Assembly: GCF_004151245.1 (NCBI RefSeq)
Contig: NZ_JUIW01000004.1
Coordinates: forward strand, 1-64,000
DNA: 64,000 nucleotides
Source of the DNA: Flavobacterium beibuense
GTDB taxonomy: Bacteria; Bacteroidota; Bacteroidia; Flavobacteriales; Flavobacteriaceae
Reading direction: 5' to 3'
Position numbers and translations under genes: made by a program. The notes under the pieces are model-generated. The model worked only from the letters and a program-made list of their open reading frames with translations, did not search any database and was not told where the DNA came from. This document shows positions 61,101 to 64,000 of the stretch, one piece after another (the stretch's first letter is position 1; every line of letters begins with the position of its first letter).

Positions 61101-64000
61101 ACAGGTACTGCAGATGATGACGTATGGTTTGAATTTGTGGCTATCAGCACAAAACACAGAGTACAGTTACTTAACCATTCAGGAGCTCCGTTTTTATATT
61201 ACAACATCTATTCGGGCAACAACTGTGGTACACTTACACAAGTTCAGTGTAATACCAGCTCTGCCTACTCAACCTTCCTGGAAGGCCTTACAATAGGACA
61301 AACCTATAAACTTAGGATTTATTCAAGTGTTTCTGTACCATTCCAGTTGGCAACTTTTGATGTATGTATAACTACACCACCACCTGCACCGGCAAATGAC
61401 GAATGTGCTAACGCAACCGTTATCCCTGTAAATACAGATCAGTTCTGTAATCAGACAGCAGAAGGAACAATCTATTCGGCTACTGCTTCACCGGAAGCCA
61501 ACTCTTGTACAGGTACCGATGATGATGATGTATGGTTTGAGTTTACTGCGATAAGCACCAAACATAAAATTGACCTTCTGAACATTACCAACGGAACTAC
61601 TGCTTTATATTATGCAATATATGAAGGTAATGTGTGCGGAAGCTTAACACAAATAACATGCGGTACATCCAACACAACTTTTGTGGATAACCTAACTATT
61701 GGATCAACATATAAAATAAGGGTATATTCATTTACATCAACTCTAAATCAAACTTCTGATTTTGAAATTTGTGTAAGCACCCCTCCCGGTATTCCTACAA
61801 ATGACGAATGCGCAGATGCAACATTACTTATTGCAAACACAGGAATTGAATGCGTGGAGTCAGGTTCAGGAACAATTTACTCTGCTACCGGCTCTCCACA
61901 GGCAACTACATGTGGGGGTACTGCCGATGACGACGTATGGTTTGAGTTTGTAGCTACAAGTACTTCTCATTATATAAACCTTTCTAATATTAGTAATTTA
62001 TCATCTGATTTATATCATGTGGTTTATGAAGGTGATGATTGCGGCAGTTTGACTGAAATGTACTGTAGCGACCCTAACAGTAGTACAAGTGACAATTTTG
62101 TAATAGGGAATACCTATAAAGTAAGAGTGTATTCAAAAACTGCTACTCCTAACCAAACTGATTCTTTTGATATTTGTATCGGCACAAGAAATGTATCCAT
62201 TAATGTAGATGAGACTACATTTACTGCCGAAGAATTAGTACAAAATGTATTGTTTAGTTCTCCTTGTGCAGTTATCACAAATGTGAGCACTATAACAGGA
62301 ACCGATTTTAATCAGCCAAACGGTATAGGCTATTTTAATGCACCGACAGGGTCTGTTTTTCCTTTCCAGGATGGTGTTATTTTAGCGACTACAAGCATAC
62401 AGCAGGCAACAACACCTCCGGGAATTGCAGGTGTACAAACTACAGATTGGTTGGGAGATACCGACCTTGAAGCTATTATTGCCGAAGGAGGCAATACAGG
62501 TCCTACTTATAATGCCAGTATACTGGAATTTGATTTCCTTGCCTATACTAACGAATTTACTTTCGACTTCCTGTTTACTTCAGATGAATACGGTTCGTTC
62601 CAGTGTCGCTTCTCCGATGCGTTTGCGTTTATACTAACAGACTCTGAAGGTAACAGCCAGAACCTTGCAGTAATACCGGGCACAACAATACCTGTTTCGG
62701 TAGTTACCATAAGGGACGATGCTTATAATGCAACCTGTGACAGCCAAAACGAACAATATTTCGATCAGTACAACCCTAACAGCCCTTATGCGGCAGCTAT
62801 AGGCTTTAGCGGACAAACAGTGCCGTTTACTGCTATTGGACAGGTTGTACCCGGACAGCAGTATCATATTAAGTTTGTAATTGCTGATTATAATGATGCA
62901 TTACTTAATTCTGCTGTTTTCCTTGGCGGAGGTAGCTTTGATGTTGGCGGAATCGATTTAGGTGAAGATTTAACAGTTGCAGACGGTAATGCTGTTTGTG
63001 ATATGCAGGCCGTTACACTAAGTGTTGATTTTGACGATCTTTCTCAATTTGAATTTGAATGGCTGTACGACAGTACTCCTGAAGAGGGAGACGACACAAC
63101 ACTTCCTGTTGTAATACCAAACGAAACCGAGGCCACGCTTGAGGCTACACAGCCGGGAAGATATTATGTAAGGGCTACTTACGAAGGTTCTTCATGTTCT
63201 TTAGAAGGCAGCAAACTTGTTGAATTCTACACTCCTGTGGCTGAAACTGTAGGTGCTCCTGTAGACCTTACAGCATGTAATGCAAGTGGGTTTGCAACAT
63301 TTGACTTTACTTCTAATACTGCTCTTATTGAGGCAGGTGTTATTGAAGGTTATGATTCGGCCGACTTTGTGATTTCTTATCACGAATCTGAAACAGCTGC
63401 TCAGGATAACTTAAACCCTATAGGGCCTGAATATGAGAATACGGTTGCAGAGTTACAGCCTATTTATGTAAGGGTAGAGTACACCCCAACGGGCTGTGTA
63501 GCCATCCTTAACTTTAACCTGATCATTCAGGATCTTACACCTGATTTTGATATGGGAGGTGATCGAAACATCTGCGAAGGCACTACCGATGCAGTCATCA
63601 GTCTTGTAGCTAACAACTACAATCCTGAATCACCTGATGTTACTTATGCATGGACTTACAATGACAATGCATTACCTGACACCGGAAGCAGCATAACTAT
63701 AATAGGTGAAGGCACTTATGAGGTTACGGTTAACAACTCAGGTTGTGAGGCTACCCAGTCGGTATTTGTAACAGTTACTCCATTACCAATTGCAGATATA
63801 ATGGAAGATGTTACTTCATGCGACAGCTATATACTACCTGTACTTAGTGATAACAATGCTTATTATACAGGCGCAAACGCAACGGGCGATATACTTACTG
63901 CGGGAACTGAGATAACAACAGATCAGACAATCTATATTTTTACCCAAACTCCGGGAACAGAATGTTCGGATGAAAGCAGCTTTATGGTAAGTGTTGTTAC
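58128..64000 (+). CDS. Very large T9SS-type surface protein with tandem repeats (3' partial)
   Basis: Frame open from the ATG at 58128 to the window edge without a stop, at least 1,957 residues. Signal peptide 1-19 (TILLFFMSLFIVCGYAQ). Then choice-of-anchor J about 25-190 (EGFEGTTFPPTGWTKYN, WLVTPSFEM), a fibronectin III domain about 192-277 (APTNLNAVSTTPTSANLSW), eight tandem repeats about 281-1354, a choice-of-anchor L domain about 1355-1605 (FDFLFTSDEYGSFQCRFSDA), and Ig/PKD-like parts to the edge. Such proteins usually end in a type B sorting domain, which must lie to the right. Likely a cell-surface adhesin; ligand unknown. Confidence 0.88.
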   Translation, partial: MKKTILLFFMSLFIVCGYAQGITPAEGFEGTTFPPTGWTKYNNGIGNLQQWKQTVVSANDTYPPHTGDYAAFIDRENVPDAGDPAKDWLVTPSFEMPVNGQLRFWSSLTLPGNQGTIYKILMAPAGADLTDLASYTVVSTYTEPLINPTQTEYDEVVINLPGTTGQNYHIAFLMEGDFQDRWLVDDVSVVEQCLAPTNLNAVSTTPTSANLSWTGAALQYEIEVLQVTEAQTGSGDIVNGTSTTVSPLIPTTAYKFYVRSVCSEGNTSEWAGPFNFYTQPANDDCANAIALTVNTTNICTTSTFGTVAGATPSNDGSDVCAGTEDDDVWFTFVATDTTHLINLNNPANGSTDLNNILYSGTCGSLTQVSCNLNNNTTVTGLTIGETYTLRVYSAVATSQNTTFDVCIGTPPPPPANDECAGATTLTANPDLDCDNFATGTVYSATASPQSNTCTGSDDDDVWYQFVATNPTHTINLSNITGSTTLLYHTVYSGNCSALTQMYCSTATTSITSTLTVGNTYYVRVYSSATTAQTSVFDICIATPPGPPVNDECNTALSVPVNPDLNCTLFTSGTVAWATPSPENATICSGTEDDDVWFSFVATNPTHTINLNNVEGSTNDLNHTIYSGACGSLTNILCSSPNNSYVSGLTVGNTYFIRVFTATSTALQTTTFDVCIGTPPAPPANDDCANAITVPVNADLNCTNSVPGTVEWATPSPQSGTTCNGTEDDDVWYQFVATSVAHRIRLTDIAGSATLLYHTVYSGTSCGDMTLLYCSNGSDSFAGNLTIGDTYFIRVYTSADTPQNTTFNVCVSTPPPPPVNDECANATVVTVNPDLSCASITPGTTSWATPSLESNTCNGVDDDDVWFEFVATSTMHTIDFNDIVGSTTDLDHVIYSGDDCGNLTQLYCSSFNNSVASGLTIGQTYKIRVYTWTATAMQTVTFNLCVGTPPGPPANDDCANATVVPVNAGENCDLTTPGTIDWSTASPEANTCTGTADDDVWFEFVAISTKHRVQLLNHSGAPFLYYNIYSGNNCGTLTQVQCNTSSAYSTFLEGLTIGQTYKLRIYSSVSVPFQLATFDVCITTPPPAPANDECANATVIPVNTDQFCNQTAEGTIYSATASPEANSCTGTDDDDVWFEFTAISTKHKIDLLNITNGTTALYYAIYEGNVCGSLTQITCGTSNTTFVDNLTIGSTYKIRVYSFTSTLNQTSDFEICVSTPPGIPTNDECADATLLIANTGIECVESGSGTIYSATGSPQATTCGGTADDDVWFEFVATSTSHYINLSNISNLSSDLYHVVYEGDDCGSLTEMYCSDPNSSTSDNFVIGNTYKVRVYSKTATPNQTDSFDICIGTRNVSINVDETTFTAEELVQNVLFSSPCAVITNVSTITGTDFNQPNGIGYFNAPTGSVFPFQDGVILATTSIQQATTPPGIAGVQTTDWLGDTDLEAIIAEGGNTGPTYNASILEFDFLAYTNEFTFDFLFTSDEYGSFQCRFSDAFAFILTDSEGNSQNLAVIPGTTIPVSVVTIRDDAYNATCDSQNEQYFDQYNPNSPYAAAIGFSGQTVPFTAIGQVVPGQQYHIKFVIADYNDALLNSAVFLGGGSFDVGGIDLGEDLTVADGNAVCDMQAVTLSVDFDDLSQFEFEWLYDSTPEEGDDTTLPVVIPNETEATLEATQPGRYYVRATYEGSSCSLEGSKLVEFYTPVAETVGAPVDLTACNASGFATFDFTSNTALIEAGVIEGYDSADFVISYHESETAAQDNLNPIGPEYENTVAELQPIYVRVEYTPTGCVAILNFNLIIQDLTPDFDMGGDRNICEGTTDAVISLVANNYNPESPDVTYAWTYNDNALPDTGSSITIIGEGTYEVTVNNSGCEATQSVFVTVTPLPIADIMEDVTSCDSYILPVLSDNNAYYTGANATGDILTAGTEITTDQTIYIFTQTPGTECSDESSFMVSVV
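58968..62190 (+). repeat. Eight tandem repeats of about 400 bp in the adhesin
   Basis: Units begin at 58968, 59370, 59769, 60174, 60579, 60984, 61392 and 61797; seven measured spacings are 399-408 bp, all multiples of three (133-136 residues). Each has P(A/V)ND(D/E)C at the start, C-T-G-T-x-D-D-D-V-W-(F/Y) in the middle and (D/E)-x-C-(I/V) before a Pro-rich linker. Resembles pre-peptidase C-terminal (PPC) beta-sandwich domains. Confidence 0.85.

Noticed and set aside
58869..61157. Cys-rich minus-strand frames inside the adhesin
   Set aside because: They repeat with the same period as the repeat units and arise from the opposite strand of the conserved coding repeats.
58968..62190. CRISPR-like array
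   Set aside because: The period is about 400 bp with in-frame protein repeats; no short identical repeats with unique spacers.

Overview
The window looks like chromosomal DNA of a member of the Flavobacteriaceae, most likely Flavobacterium or a near relative. Supporting signs are low G+C, secreted proteins with type IX secretion (T9SS) features, DUF4270 and choice-of-anchor domain proteins, an atpD-atpC pair without the other ATP synthase genes, an OlsF-like double acyltransferase, and many promoters with the Bacteroidota -7 box TAnnTTTG. Most of it is ordinary core genome. All family names come from motifs and architecture read by eye; no database search was run.

Layout, left to right. 1-5.3 kb: end of an OmpA/PD40 envelope protein, a JmjC-type cupin, recX, and a TPR membrane protein with a C-terminal HTH. 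5.3-6.1 kb: a 795-base stretch without protein genes that holds two candidate small RNAs, each with a promoter-like box, hairpins and a terminator. 6.1-12.7 kb: biotin genes (DUF2007 protein, bioD, bioA, SET protein; separate bioF), an AI-2E family permease, and a stand-alone ketoacyl synthase that starts at TTG. 12.8-16.1 kb: three tandem DUF2975 membrane proteins sharing a C-terminal tail, a small HTH regulator, a sulfatase-modifying-factor-like protein and two membrane proteins. 16.2-25.7 kb: atpC, atpD, a SIMPL-like protein, the operon (truncated glycogen-synthase-like protein, DUF4270, glmS), then panC, panD and a flippase-like protein. 25.7-37.1 kb: a putative esterase lacking the usual nucleophile, radA, an AsmA-like/GT51 fusion, a DUF4139 protein, a T9SS-exported PQQ sugar dehydrogenase, an OmpA lipoprotein, exonuclease III and the OlsF-like enzyme. 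37.2-40.4 kb: DUF805, a dehydrogenase fused to a VOC domain, and amtB.

40.4-43.9 kb is an AT-rich restriction-modification module on the minus strand, ordered controller, C5-methyltransferase, Sau3AI/MutH-type endonuclease, Vsr repair nuclease. It is headed by a perfect 23-bp palindrome laid over a consensus promoter. 44-58 kb: a second TPR-HTH regulator, the four-gene ligase-associated DNA repair operon (MBL exonuclease, ATP-dependent ligase, Lhr-like helicase, PdeM), a dicarboxylate symporter, OsmC and DinB proteins, a family 9 glycosyltransferase and a lipoprotein.

58.1 kb to the right edge: one open reading frame that runs off the window, at least 1,957 residues. It is a T9SS-type surface protein with choice-of-anchor J, fibronectin III, eight tandem repeats of about 134 residues, choice-of-anchor L and Ig-like parts.

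The items most worth follow-up are the two candidate small RNAs, the self-regulated restriction module, the leaderless promoter layout shared by both biotin transcription units, the dehydrogenase-VOC fusion, the triple DUF2975 operon and the repeat adhesin. No tRNA, rRNA, CRISPR array or insertion sequence was seen.
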